A stretch of DNA of 64,000 bases. Origin: Nocardia mexicana NBRC 108244 (lineage in GTDB: Bacteria > Actinomycetota > Actinomycetes > Mycobacteriales > Mycobacteriaceae). The stretch is taken from positions 1-64,000 of the forward strand of contig NZ_BDBV01000057.1 in assembly GCF_001613165.1 (NCBI RefSeq), written 5' to 3'. Positions 55,806 to 64,000 of this stretch are shown here, piece by piece (the stretch's first letter is position 1; every line of letters starts with the position of its first letter). Both the position numbers and the translations under genes were made by a program. Below the pieces are notes generated by a model. That model did not search any database. It was not told the origin of the DNA and saw nothing but the letters and a program-made list of their open reading frames with translations.

Positions 55806-58778
55806 ATGACACCGTCTGCGACGGATCTCGCCGCGCGCCTGGAGCGCGCACTACGCGCCACGCTGGACGGCGAGGTCGCCTTCGACGACTACACCCGCCA
55901 CATCTTCTCCCGCGACGCCAGCATGTACGCGATAACCCCGCTGGGCGTTGCCTTTCCGCGCCACGCGGACGATGTCGCCGCTGCGGTGCGGGCCGCCGCC
56001 GGGCTGGGTGTGCCCATCGTGGCCCGGGGCGCGGGCACCAGCCTGGCAGGCCAGACGGTCGGCCCCGGCCTGGTGCTGGACCTGTCGCGGCATATGCGCC
56101 GGATCGTGGAGATCGACCCGGTGCACCGCACCGCCCTGGTGGAGGCCGGGGTGGTGCAGGACCAGCTCAACCAGGCCGCCGCGGCGCACGGGCTGATGTT
56201 CGGCCCGGACACCTCGACCAGTAACCGGGCCACGATCGGCGGGATGATCGGCAACAACTCCGCGGGCAGCGGCTCCCTGACCTACGGGATGACGATCGAC
56301 CACGTCCGCGCCCTCGATGTCGTGCTTGCCGACGGCTCCCGGGCTCGTGTGGAACCGGTCGACGAGGCGGAGCGGAAACGCCGAGCGCTCGCCCCGACGC
56401 TGGAAGGCCGCATCTACCACGCACTTCCACGCCTGGTCGCCGCCGAAGCGGAAACGATCAGGACCGCGATGCCGAAGTTCTGGCGGCGAGCGGGCGGCTA
56501 CCGGCTCGACCGGCTGGTGGATTTCGGGCCCGACAAGCCGTTCGATCTCGCGAAATTCGTTGTGGGAGCCGAAGGTACGCTGGCGATCGCCACGCACGCG
56601 CTGGTCGACCTGGTACCCAGGCCCGCTCGAACCGTCTACGCGGTAGGTCATTTCGCCGATACCGTGAGCGCGATCGCGGCCACGACGGACGCGCTGCGGT
56701 GCGCACCCCACCAGGTCGAGCTGATGGACCGCACGATCCTGGACCTGTCCCGGCGGAAGATCGAATACGCCGGGCTGGGAGACATTCTCGTCGGCGATCC
56801 CGGCGCGCTGCTGTTCGTCTCGTTCGCCGGTGCGGACGAGGCGGAACTCGTCGCCGAACTGGACCGGCTCGACGACCTGTGGCGGCAGAACGGGCACGGC
56901 TACCACACGCTGCGCGCGGTCACCCCCGCGGAACAAGCGGCGCTGCTGAAGGTCCGCAAGTCCAGCCTCGGGCTGCTGATGGCCGCCGGGGAGGGCACCC
57001 GCCGCCCGCTCGCCTTCGTGGAGGACACCGCCGTCGACCCGGTGTACCTGGCCGAATACACCAAGCGGTTCAAGGCGATTCTCGACGAGCACCACCTGGA
57101 GGCCGGGTTCTACGGGCACTGCTCGGTGGGCTGCCTGCACATTCGCCCGTTCGTCGACCTGACCGAGCCTGATCAGGTCGCCACCATGCGCACGGTCGCC
57201 GAGGCGGTCAAGGATCTGGTCGCCGAGTACGGCGGCGTGAACTCGAGCGAGCACGGCGACGGCCTGGCCCGCAGCGAGTTCAACCGCGAGATATTCGGTG
57301 ACGAACTGTACGAGACGATGCGAAAGGTCAAGCGGCTCTTCGATCCCGGCAATATCCTGAATCCGGGCAAGATCGTCGACGCGCCGCCGATGACGGAGAA
57401 CCTGCGCGACCGCGACGCGCTGCCGCCCGCCCCGCCTATCACCACCGCGCTGCGATTCGAGGTCGTGGGCGGCATGCGCGGCGCCGCGGATCGCTGCATG
57501 AATATCGGGCTGTGCCGCAAGTCCGCCTCGGGCGTGATGTGCCCGTCCTACATCGCGACCCGCAACGAGGAACACGCCACCCGAGGCCGCGCCAATGCCT
57601 TGGTGAAGGCCCTGTCGGAACCGGATCCGCACGCCGCGCTGGGCGGTGAGCGGCTGCACGAGATCCTCGACCTGTGCCTGATGTGCAAGGCCTGCAAGAG
57701 CGAATGCCCGATGAGTGTGGACATGGCCTCACTCAAGGCCGAGACGCTCGCGCATCACCACGATATCCACGGAATTCCCTTGCGCTCCAGAGTTTTCGGC
57801 TCGATCCGGCTACTCAACCGGATCGGCTCCGCGACCGCGCCGCTGTCGAATCTGCCCGGACGGATCGGTGTGCTGCGCCGGTTCGGGGAGCGCGTCGGAG
57901 GCATCACCGCCGCCCGCCCGCTGCCGGAGTTTCGGCGGGGCAACCTGATTCGCTGGTTCCGCCGCCGACCGGTGACAGCCTCGGCAACACCGCAGGGTGG
58001 GCTCGTCTGGCTCGCCGATTCGTTCACCACGTATACGGAGCCGCATATCGGGCGGGCGGCGATCGAACTGCTGGAGCGGTCCGGATGGCAGGTGGAACTC
58101 TCGGGCGGCGGCTGCTGCGGCCGGTCGAGCATGTCCAAGGGACTACTCGACGACGCACAGCAGAAGGCCCGGCGACTGGTCGATGTGCTTGCCGCCCAAG
58201 GTGATCCGGAATCGCCGATCGTCGGCTGCGAGCCCTCGTGCCTGTTCATGCTGCGCGACGAGTACACCGCACTGCTGCCGGAGTCGTCTGCGGTGCACAC
58301 GGTCGCGGGACGCGTCCGGCAACCGGAGGAACTGCTCGTCGAGGCCATCGACACCGGCCGCCTCACCCTGCGCGCGGATTCGTGGCTTGCGGGACAAAGG
58401 ATCGTATTCCACGGCCACTGCCATCAGAAAGCCGAGGTGGGCACCGCCGCGACAATGGCTCTGCTGCGGCGCATTCCGGGCGCCGAGGTGGTCGAGATCG
58501 ATGCGGGCTGCTGCGGGATGGCGGGCTCGTTCGGCTTCGAATCCGAGCATTACGAGACGTCCATGGCGGTCGGCGGCGACCGTCTCTTCCCGGCCCTCGC
58601 CGCCGAACCGCCCGACACCGTCGTGGCGGCCACGGGCGTCTCCTGCCGCCAGCAGATCTTTCACGGTGCGGGCCGAACCGCCTGGCACCCGATCGAACTC
58701 GTGCGTGAGGCGCTGTCGACCCGCGACGCTCGAACGGACCTCAGTCGACGAGATAGCGCTGCATCACGGCCGTGTTGA
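55806..58778 (+). CDS. FAD-linked 2-hydroxyacid dehydrogenase fused to FeS/CCG domains (YdiJ/GlcD-GlcF type)
   Basis: 990 residues from ATG 55806 with GGGAG upstream. N-terminal FAD_binding_4 domain (V-A-R-G-A-G-T-S-L-A-G-Q-T-V-G-P-G) and FAD-oxidase C-domain (Y-G-H-C-S-V-G-C-L-H-I-R-P; N-S-S-E-H-G-D-G-L-A-R). A ferredoxin-like cluster pair follows (R-C-M-N-I-G-L-C-R-K and C-L-M-C-K-A-C-K-S-E-C-P), then two cysteine-rich CCG domains (G-G-G-C-C-G-R and D-A-G-C-C-G-M-A-G). This is the single-chain form of glycolate/D-lactate/D-2-hydroxyglutarate oxidases that feed electrons to quinone; the substrate is not determined. The last 38 bases overlap the convergent DHFR-family gene. Confidence 0.9.
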   Translation: MTPSATDLAARLERALRATLDGEVAFDDYTRHIFSRDASMYAITPLGVAFPRHADDVAAAVRAAAGLGVPIVARGAGTSLAGQTVGPGLVLDLSRHMRRIVEIDPVHRTALVEAGVVQDQLNQAAAAHGLMFGPDTSTSNRATIGGMIGNNSAGSGSLTYGMTIDHVRALDVVLADGSRARVEPVDEAERKRRALAPTLEGRIYHALPRLVAAEAETIRTAMPKFWRRAGGYRLDRLVDFGPDKPFDLAKFVVGAEGTLAIATHALVDLVPRPARTVYAVGHFADTVSAIAATTDALRCAPHQVELMDRTILDLSRRKIEYAGLGDILVGDPGALLFVSFAGADEAELVAELDRLDDLWRQNGHGYHTLRAVTPAEQAALLKVRKSSLGLLMAAGEGTRRPLAFVEDTAVDPVYLAEYTKRFKAILDEHHLEAGFYGHCSVGCLHIRPFVDLTEPDQVATMRTVAEAVKDLVAEYGGVNSSEHGDGLARSEFNREIFGDELYETMRKVKRLFDPGNILNPGKIVDAPPMTENLRDRDALPPAPPITTALRFEVVGGMRGAADRCMNIGLCRKSASGVMCPSYIATRNEEHATRGRANALVKALSEPDPHAALGGERLHEILDLCLMCKACKSECPMSVDMASLKAETLAHHHDIHGIPLRSRVFGSIRLLNRIGSATAPLSNLPGRIGVLRRFGERVGGITAARPLPEFRRGNLIRWFRRRPVTASATPQGGLVWLADSFTTYTEPHIGRAAIELLERSGWQVELSGGGCCGRSSMSKGLLDDAQQKARRLVDVLAAQGDPESPIVGCEPSCLFMLRDEYTALLPESSAVHTVAGRVRQPEELLVEAIDTGRLTLRADSWLAGQRIVFHGHCHQKAEVGTAATMALLRRIPGAEVVEIDAGCCGMAGSFGFESEHYETSMAVGGDRLFPALAAEPPDTVVAATGVSCRQQIFHGAGRTAWHPIELVREALSTRDARTDLSRRDSAASRPC

Positions 58779-59292
58779 ACTGCCTCGTCTCGGCCAGCCG
58801 GACGTGAATGCGCTTGTCCAGCAACGGGAACATCGGTGTGCCGCCGCCGAGTATCACGGGGCAGATGAACATCTGGTACTCGTCGATGAGTCCGTGCGGG
58901 ATCAACGAGGCCGCGAGGTTCGCGCCACCGACCTCCATGACGCCGTCGCCCCCGGCCTTGAGCCTGCGCACCTCCTCGACCGCGTTCTCGCTGACCAGCG
59001 TGCTGTTCCAGTGGACCTCGGTGAGCGTCCGGGAGAAGACGTACTTCGTTTTCTCCGTCCAGAGCCCGCCGAACTCACGCTCGATGGGCGGCGCATCGGC
59101 GGCTACGTGCGGCCAGTACTCGGCCATCAGCTCGTACATGCGACGGCCGTGCAGCGAGATCTCGATCTCGCGGAAGCGGTCGTTGTGGAACTGGTGCAGT
59201 TCATCGTCCGGGTCGGTCCAGTCGATATTGCCGTCGCGGTCGTTGACATACCCGTCCAGGGACACGCCGAACGTATAGATCAGTTTCCTCAT
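58741..59292 (-). CDS. Dihydrofolate reductase/RibD C-terminal family protein
   Basis: 183 residues from the ATG at 59292, preferred because GGAGG lies 10 bases upstream. It begins R-K-L-I-Y-T-F-G-V-S-L-D-G-Y-V and contains W-T-D-P-D-D-E-L-H-Q-F-H-N, Y-V-F-S-R-T-L, G-D-G-V-M-E-V-G-G-A-N-L-A (NADPH-binding Gly-rich turn) and E-Y-Q-M-F-I-C-P-V-I-L-G-G-G. Members are NADPH-dependent reductases of uncertain substrate, often annotated YyaP/YwjB-like. Its stop overlaps the convergent dehydrogenase gene. Confidence 0.88.
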   Translation of the reverse strand: MRKLIYTFGVSLDGYVNDRDGNIDWTDPDDELHQFHNDRFREIEISLHGRRMYELMAEYWPHVAADAPPIEREFGGLWTEKTKYVFSRTLTEVHWNSTLVSENAVEEVRRLKAGGDGVMEVGGANLAASLIPHGLIDEYQMFICPVILGGGTPMFPLLDKRIHVRLAETRQFNTAVMQRYLVD

Positions 59293-59321
59293 AATCGGTA
59301 GACCTCCCACACTGTCGAAAT

Positions 59322-60695
59322 TCATCGGTCCGGGCCGTTGAGCGAAAAGTAGTCCGATTGACGCGACTGTGTGGTCGCGGCCAGGATCCGGGCCACCTCG
59401 TCGCTGCCGTCGGCGAGCGGCGCCACCGTCACCCGTACCGCCTGGGGGTGCCTGCCGCGGGTATCGGTGCAGAACGGGCCGCCGGGCGCGACGCGAATTC
59501 CGTTGGCCGCCAGGTGGACCAGCGTCGTCCGCTCGTCGGTGACCGGGACCCAGACGTTGAGCCCCTCGCCGTCGCCGACCGGTGCGCCGTGGCGGCGGAG
59601 GGCGTCGACGAAGGTCCGGCGGCGGATGCGGTACTGCTCCCGGGCATTGTCGACCGCGCGGGTGGCGGTGTCGTCGCGCAGCAGTTCGTAGAGCAGTCGC
59701 TGCAGAATCCGCGGCGTCCAACCCGGCCCCAGCATGCGCGTGGCGACGACCCGGTCGATCACCTCCTCGGGCCCGGACAGCGCCGCGATCCGCAGGTCGG
59801 GACCGTGCGATTTGGAATAGCTGCGCACATGCAGCACCTGATCCGGCAGCCACCGGCCGATGCTCAGATCCGCGGTCGGCACGATGCGCCCCGAGTGGTC
59901 GTCCTCGACGATCATGCAGCGGTGTTCGCTGCGGCGCAGGATGTCCGCCAGCTCCCGGATCCGCTCGGCGGTCATCGAGGCGCCGGTCGGATTCTGCGCC
60001 CGGGGCTGGATGATCGCGGCGGCCGGGGCCAGGTCGAGCGCCCGCTCGAACTCGTCCGGCAGCACGCCCTGCTCGTCCATGCCTACCGGAACAGGTTGCG
60101 CACCAATGGATTCCAGATAGTCCAGGAAGTGGGGAAAGGTCGGGTTCTCCACGATCACCCGATCGCCGTAGCGGACCACGGCCCGCAGTCCCCGCGCCAC
60201 GGCGTCCATCGCCCCGTCGACCACGGTGAGCCCGCCCGAGCCGGTCGGCCAGTCGGCCTGCAGCAGCCGCCCGAGTTCGGGGACCACGGGAGCCTGGTGA
60301 TAGTCGGTGGGTTCGGCGCTCAGCGCGACGTGCGCGAGCAGTGGCCCCAGCTCGGGCAGCAGCGCCGGATCCGGCGTGCCCAGCGACAGGTCCAGCCGGG
60401 CGTCCCCGGTGTCGGTGACCATCCGCGCGGTGCGCGCCGGGGCGGGGCGATGCTCGGAGGTGTCGGGCTCGGCGACGAAAGTGCCACTGCGACCGCGAGA
60501 TACGACCAGCCCGGCCTGCGCGAGCGCCTTCCAGCCGTGACTCACCGTCGCCGGGCTCACGCCCAGCTGTCCCGACAGCTCCCGCACCGTCGGCAGCCGG
60601 TCGCCGGGGCGCAGTTCGCCGCTGCGGATCATCCGGGCGATGGCGCCGGCGATACCGGCCGGGCTCGGGTCATCGATCTGTATCGGTCTGCTCAT
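59322..60695 (-). CDS. MocR-type regulator (GntR HTH fused to class I aminotransferase domain)
   Basis: 457 residues. The N-terminal winged helix is of GntR type (G-E-L-R-P-G-D-R-L-P-T-V-R-E-L-S; L-G-V-S-P-A-T-V-S-H-G-W). It is followed by a full fold-type I domain (Q-P-R-A-Q-N-P-T-G-A-S; E-D-D-H-S-G) with the PLP lysine in S-Y-S-K-S-H-G-P-D-L-R. MocR proteins use bound PLP plus a ligand to sense amino acids or related compounds. Being divergent from the pyrimidine catabolic genes, it probably responds to beta-alanine or an intermediate of that route, comparable in logic to GabR and PdxR. Confidence 0.9.
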   Translation of the reverse strand: MSRPIQIDDPSPAGIAGAIARMIRSGELRPGDRLPTVRELSGQLGVSPATVSHGWKALAQAGLVVSRGRSGTFVAEPDTSEHRPAPARTARMVTDTGDARLDLSLGTPDPALLPELGPLLAHVALSAEPTDYHQAPVVPELGRLLQADWPTGSGGLTVVDGAMDAVARGLRAVVRYGDRVIVENPTFPHFLDYLESIGAQPVPVGMDEQGVLPDEFERALDLAPAAAIIQPRAQNPTGASMTAERIRELADILRRSEHRCMIVEDDHSGRIVPTADLSIGRWLPDQVLHVRSYSKSHGPDLRIAALSGPEEVIDRVVATRMLGPGWTPRILQRLLYELLRDDTATRAVDNAREQYRIRRRTFVDALRRHGAPVGDGEGLNVWVPVTDERTTLVHLAANGIRVAPGGPFCTDTRGRHPQAVRVTVAPLADGSDEVARILAATTQSRQSDYFSLNGPDR

Positions 60696-60712
60696 TTCCG
60701 CCTCGGGGATCG

Positions 60713-60729
60713 GTGTAGCAGGTTTACAC
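60713..60729. promoter_or_regulatory. Inverted repeat in the MocR / beta-ureidopropionase divergent promoter
   Basis: GTGTA-7-TACAC lies 18 bases from the MocR ATG. About 20 bases on, TTCAC is directly repeated at 11-base spacing (60750-60766). MocR proteins often bind direct repeats in divergent promoters, so both elements are candidates. Confidence 0.4.
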
Positions 60730-60806
60730 TTCCGGCACTCGCTGAAATATTCACGAAATGTTCACCATCAAGAATAACAAAATCGAGCGAGGCAGGAGAT
60801 TCACTG

Positions 60807-61655
60807 GTGACCACGATCAAGGCAGCCATCACCCAGGCCACATGGACCGGCGACAAGGAGTCCATGCTGGCCAAGCATGAGAAGTTCGTCGAGACAGCCG
60901 CCGCCGCGGGCGTGCAGGTGATCTGCTTCCAGGAGCTGTTCTACGGGCCGTACTTCGGAAATGTTCAGGACCAGAAGTACTACGAGTACGCCGAATCCGT
61001 CCCCGGGCCGACCACCGCCCGCTTCGCCGAGCTGGCGCGCCGGCACAACATGGTGATCGTGCTGCCGGTGTACGAGGAGGAGCAGCCCGGGGTGCTGTAC
61101 AACACCGCCGCGGTGATCGACGCCGACGGCAGCTATCTGGGCAAATACCGCAAGCACCACATCCCGCACCTGCCGAGCTTCTGGGAGAAGTTCTACTTCC
61201 GGCCCGGCAATCTCGGCTATCCGGTCTTCGACACCGCGGTCGGCAAGGTCGGCGTCTACATCTGCTACGACCGGCACTTCCCGGAGGGCTGGCGCGCCCT
61301 GGGACTCGGCGGCGCGGAGCTGGTGTTCAACCCGTCGGCGACGAAACCCGGCCTGTCCAACCGGCTCTGGGAGCTGGAGCAGCCCGCCGCCGCGGCGGCC
61401 AACCAGTACTTCATCGCCGCCAACAACCGAATCGGCACCGAGAGCGACGAATTCGGCGACGCGGCCGTCACCTTCTACGGCAGTTCGTATTTCGTGGATC
61501 CGCGCGGCAACTACGTCGGCGAGGTCGCCTCCACCGACACCGAGGAGCTGGTCGTCCGCGAGATCGACCTGGGCGTGGTCCGCGAGGTGCGCGGCGACTG
61601 GCAGTTCTATCGCGATCGGCGTCCGGACTCCTACGACTCCATCGTCGCCCCCTGA
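60807..61655 (+). CDS. pydC: Beta-ureidopropionase / N-carbamoyl amidohydrolase (nitrilase superfamily)
   Basis: 282 residues from GTG 60807 with GCAGGAG 8 bases upstream. The nitrilase triad is visible: Glu in I-C-F-Q-E-L, Lys in G-K-Y-R-K-H-H-I-P-H, Cys in Y-I-C-Y-D-R-H-F-P-E-G. The H-I-P-H and Y-G-P-Y-F surroundings are those of N-carbamoyl-beta-alanine hydrolases. It releases beta-alanine, CO2 and ammonia, the last step of reductive uracil breakdown. Dihydropyrimidinase follows after 27 bases, which supports the assignment. Confidence 0.9.
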   Translation: MTTIKAAITQATWTGDKESMLAKHEKFVETAAAAGVQVICFQELFYGPYFGNVQDQKYYEYAESVPGPTTARFAELARRHNMVIVLPVYEEEQPGVLYNTAAVIDADGSYLGKYRKHHIPHLPSFWEKFYFRPGNLGYPVFDTAVGKVGVYICYDRHFPEGWRALGLGGAELVFNPSATKPGLSNRLWELEQPAAAAANQYFIAANNRIGTESDEFGDAAVTFYGSSYFVDPRGNYVGEVASTDTEELVVREIDLGVVREVRGDWQFYRDRRPDSYDSIVAP

Positions 61656-61682
61656 ATCCCGCCGGAGAAGGAAATACGCAGT

Positions 61683-63104
61683 ATGGCAACAACTTTGATC
61701 ACCGGTGGCACGGTCGTCTCGGCGACCGGCAGGGGTGCCGCCGACATCCTGATCGACGGTGAGCGAATCGTCGCGCTGCTGGAGCCCGGCTCCACCGTGC
61801 TCGGCGCGAACCTGGCGGCCACGGCCGATACGGTCATCGACGCCACCGGCAAATATGTCGTCCCGGGCGGTATCGACGCGCACACCCACATGTCGATGCC
61901 GTTCGGAGGCACCACGGCCGCCGACGATTTCGAGACCGGCACCCGGGCCGCGGCCTGGGGCGGCACCACGACGATCATCGACTTCGCGGTGCAGAAGTTC
62001 GGCGAGCGCCTGCAGGACAGCCTGCAGACCTGGCACGAGATGGCCGCCGGGCAGTGCGCGATCGACTACGGCTTCCACCAGATCGTGGGCGATGTCGACA
62101 AGGCCTCGCTGCAGGCGCTGCGGGACCTGCCCGGCGAGGGCATCACCAGCTTCAAGCTGTTCATGGCCTATCCGGGCGTGTTCTACAGCGACGACGCGCA
62201 GATCCTGCGGGCCATGCAGGTCGGCGCGGACACCGGCCTGATGACGATGATGCACGCCGAGAACGGGCCCGCCATCGACGTTCTGGTGAGCCAGCTGCTC
62301 GAGCAGGGCAAGACCGATCCGTACTACCACGGCATCGCGCGGGCCTGGCAGCTCGAGGAGGAGGCGACGCACCGGGCGATCATGCTCGCCGACCTGACCG
62401 GCGCGCCACTGTATGTCGTGCACGTCTCCGCGAAACAGGCGGTGGCGCAGCTCGCTTCGGCGCGCGACCGCGGGCGCAACGTGTTCGGCGAGACCTGCCC
62501 GCAGTACCTGTACCTGTCGCTGGAGGATCAGCTCGGCGCGCCGGGTTTCGAGGGCGCAAAGTGGGTGTGCTCGACGCCGCTGCGATCCAAGCACGAGCAC
62601 CACCAGGACCACATGTGGCAGGCGTTGCGCACCAACGACGTTCAGATGGTCGCCACCGACCACTGCCCCTTCTGCATGAAGGGGCAGAAGGATATGGGCG
62701 TCGGCGACTTCTCCAAGATCCCCAACGGCATCGGCTCGGTGGAACACCGCATGGACCTGATGTACCAGGGCGTGGTGGACGGCAAGATCACCCTGGAGCG
62801 CTGGGTCGAGATCACCTCCACGACTCCGGCGCGGATGTTCGGGCTGTACGGCCGCAAGGGCGTGCTCGCGCCCGGCGCCGACGCCGACGTCGTCGTCTAC
62901 GACCCGGCCGGGCACACGTCCATCGGCCTGGGCAAGACCCACCACATGAACATGGACCACTCCGCCTGGGAGGGCTACGAGATCGACGGCCGCGTCGACA
63001 CGGTGCTCTCGCGGGGGAAGGTCGTCGTCGGCGGGGGAGAGTATCGCGGCCGCAAGGGCGACGGGCGGTTCGTCCGCCGCGATCCCTGCCAGTACCTCAT
63101 CTAG
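61683..63104 (+). CDS. hydA: Dihydropyrimidinase (hydantoinase)
   Basis: 473 residues. Amidohydrolase-type metal sites are present: G-G-I-D-A-H-T-H-M, the carboxylated Lys in S-F-K-L-F-M-A-Y-P-G, later His in M-M-H-A-E-N and V-V-H-V-S-A-K, and the Asp in V-A-T-D-H-C-P-F. The substrate-loop residues are as in cyclic-imide hydrolases. It opens dihydrouracil or dihydrothymine to the N-carbamoyl amino acid, which is then the substrate of the preceding gene product. It lies only 9 bases before the LLM oxidoreductase, so one operon is likely, under the divergent MocR. Confidence 0.93.
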   Translation: MATTLITGGTVVSATGRGAADILIDGERIVALLEPGSTVLGANLAATADTVIDATGKYVVPGGIDAHTHMSMPFGGTTAADDFETGTRAAAWGGTTTIIDFAVQKFGERLQDSLQTWHEMAAGQCAIDYGFHQIVGDVDKASLQALRDLPGEGITSFKLFMAYPGVFYSDDAQILRAMQVGADTGLMTMMHAENGPAIDVLVSQLLEQGKTDPYYHGIARAWQLEEEATHRAIMLADLTGAPLYVVHVSAKQAVAQLASARDRGRNVFGETCPQYLYLSLEDQLGAPGFEGAKWVCSTPLRSKHEHHQDHMWQALRTNDVQMVATDHCPFCMKGQKDMGVGDFSKIPNGIGSVEHRMDLMYQGVVDGKITLERWVEITSTTPARMFGLYGRKGVLAPGADADVVVYDPAGHTSIGLGKTHHMNMDHSAWEGYEIDGRVDTVLSRGKVVVGGGEYRGRKGDGRFVRRDPCQYLI

Positions 63105-63113
63105 GAGACACGC

Positions 63114-64000
63114 ATGCAATTCGGAGCGGTGCTGCAGTGCGACGCGCCCTCGGCGCGCACGGTACATCTGGCGAAACTCGCTGAGGCACACGGCTTCAGC
63201 CACGTGTGGACCTTCGACTCGCACATCCTGTGGCAGGAGCCGTATGTGCTCTACAGCCGAATCCTGAACGAGACCAAGCGGATCACGGTCGGGCCGATGG
63301 TGACCAATCCCGCGACGCGGGACTGGGCGGTGACCGCCTCCACCTACGCGACCCTGAACGAGGCGTACGGCAACCGCACCATCTGCGGGATCGGCCGGGG
63401 CGATTCGGCGGTGCGTGTCGGCGGCGGCCGGCCGACGACGCTGGCGACGCTGCGCGAATCCGTCAGGGTCATCAAGGAATTGGCCAACTCGCGGCCGGTG
63501 GAAGTCGACGGCCGCGTCCTGCAGTTCCCCTGGAGCGTCGGTTCGGCACTCGACGTCTGGGTGGCCGCCTACGGTCCGAAAGCCTTGGCACTCACCGGCG
63601 AAGTGGCGGACGGGTTCATCCTGCAGCTGGCCGATCTCGATATCGCCGAGTGGATGATCCGCACGGTCCGGGATGCGGCGGCCGCGGCGGGGCGCGATCC
63701 GAAGGCGGTGAAAATCTGTGTCGCGGCACCGATGTACGTCGGCACGGACCTGAAGCACATGCGCGACCAGTGCCGGTGGTTCGGCGGCATGGTCGGCAAC
63801 CACGTCGCCGACATCGTCGCCCGCTACGGCACCGCGGGCACTATCCCGCAGGCGCTGACCGACTACATTGCCGACCGCGAGGGCTACGACTACAACCAGC
63901 ACGGCCGGGCGGGAAACACCCACGCCGACTTCGTCTCCGACGACATCGTCGACCGCTTCTGCCTCCTCGGCACCCCCGAAGACCACATCGCCAAGCTCCG
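63114..64000 (+). CDS. LLM-class (F420-type) oxidoreductase, 3' end outside window
   Basis: At least 295 residues; open at the window edge. ATG 63114 is preceded by AGGAGA. Luciferase-like TIM-barrel pattern: M-Q-F-G-A-V-L-Q, H-V-W-T-F-D-S-H-I-L-W-Q-E-P-Y, I-T-V-G-P-M-V-T-N-P-A-T-R, G-I-G-R-G-D-S-A-V-R and V-W-V-A-A-Y-G-P-K-A-L-A-L. A late L-L-G-T-P-E-D-H-I is the usual C-terminal block. Relatives lie next to dihydropyrimidinase genes in other actinobacteria. It may act on a pyrimidine pathway intermediate, but this is inference. Confidence 0.88.
   Translation, partial: MQFGAVLQCDAPSARTVHLAKLAEAHGFSHVWTFDSHILWQEPYVLYSRILNETKRITVGPMVTNPATRDWAVTASTYATLNEAYGNRTICGIGRGDSAVRVGGGRPTTLATLRESVRVIKELANSRPVEVDGRVLQFPWSVGSALDVWVAAYGPKALALTGEVADGFILQLADLDIAEWMIRTVRDAAAAAGRDPKAVKICVAAPMYVGTDLKHMRDQCRWFGGMVGNHVADIVARYGTAGTIPQALTDYIADREGYDYNQHGRAGNTHADFVSDDIVDRFCLLGTPEDHIAKL

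Noticed and set aside
55851..57659. 602-residue minus-strand open frame
   Set aside because: Antisense shadow of the FAD/FeS dehydrogenase, which has all its cofactor motifs on the plus strand.
60801..63986. 1,061-residue open frame on the minus strand
   Set aside because: It lies antisense to three well-conserved pyrimidine catabolism genes and has the Val/Asp/Arg/Gly-rich composition of a GC-rich shadow frame. No domain was recognised.

Overview
The window is very GC-rich (GTG and TTG starts are frequent, and long antisense shadow frames are common) and reads as an actinobacterial chromosome, most likely Nocardia or a close relative. That inference rests on type VII secretion (T7SS)-style proteins with WXG100-like N-termini, a DUF4254 protein, an F420-type luciferase-like oxidoreductase and the general codon pattern. 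No rRNA, tRNA, CRISPR array, IS element or phage gene was seen.

Left part (1-6162). A T7SS-type WXG100-like protein with a low-complexity, repeat-bearing tail (239-2077) faces a TetR / alpha-beta hydrolase / truncated ROK group on the minus strand (4255-2146). Between these and the giant gene lies about 1.8 kb of decayed DNA: a frameshifted hypothetical gene, an AraC-family regulator broken by an in-frame TAG plus a frameshift, and a small ORF related to the first pseudogene.

Centre (6143-44166). One uninterrupted minus-strand ORF of 34.3 kb encodes an 11,446-residue protein (about 1.2 MDa). It combines a T7SS-like helical N-terminus with a membrane segment, a SecA-like ATPase, sigma-factor-like helical modules, about 13 LuxR/GerE-type and four LacI-type helix-turn-helix units, seven papain-fold (Tox-PL/glutamine deamidase-like) domains of which one is visibly dead, a PP2C phosphatase, a HopA1-like domain, two truncated DUF1023-like domains, a GHKL (RsbW-type) ATPase, a 12-TM MFS-like segment, two TIKI/EreA-like domains and an M3 metallopeptidase. 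It follows a YbaB/EbfC-like gene and a T7SS-like protein whose C-terminal zincin motif has lost its first histidine. A divergent T7SS-like protein with a lysozyme-like SLT domain completes the locus. A short T-P-W motif recurs in the linkers of four of these proteins. No ESX core component (EccC, EccD, mycosin) is present.

Right part (44265-64000). Ordinary chromosomal metabolism: a lipoprotein L-asparaginase, a small hypothetical protein, an acyl-CoA dehydrogenase, and a minus-strand overlapping operon (alpha/beta hydrolase, DUF4254 protein, a P450 lacking the ExxR motif, a stand-alone threonyl-tRNA editing domain) divergent from a GAF/winged-helix regulator. Next come an IclR regulator divergent from an aminotransferase V / MFS / FAD-FeS dehydrogenase set with a perfect palindrome between them, a DHFR-family protein, and a MocR regulator divergent from a reductive pyrimidine catabolism operon (beta-ureidopropionase, dihydropyrimidinase, LLM oxidoreductase) that runs off the window end.
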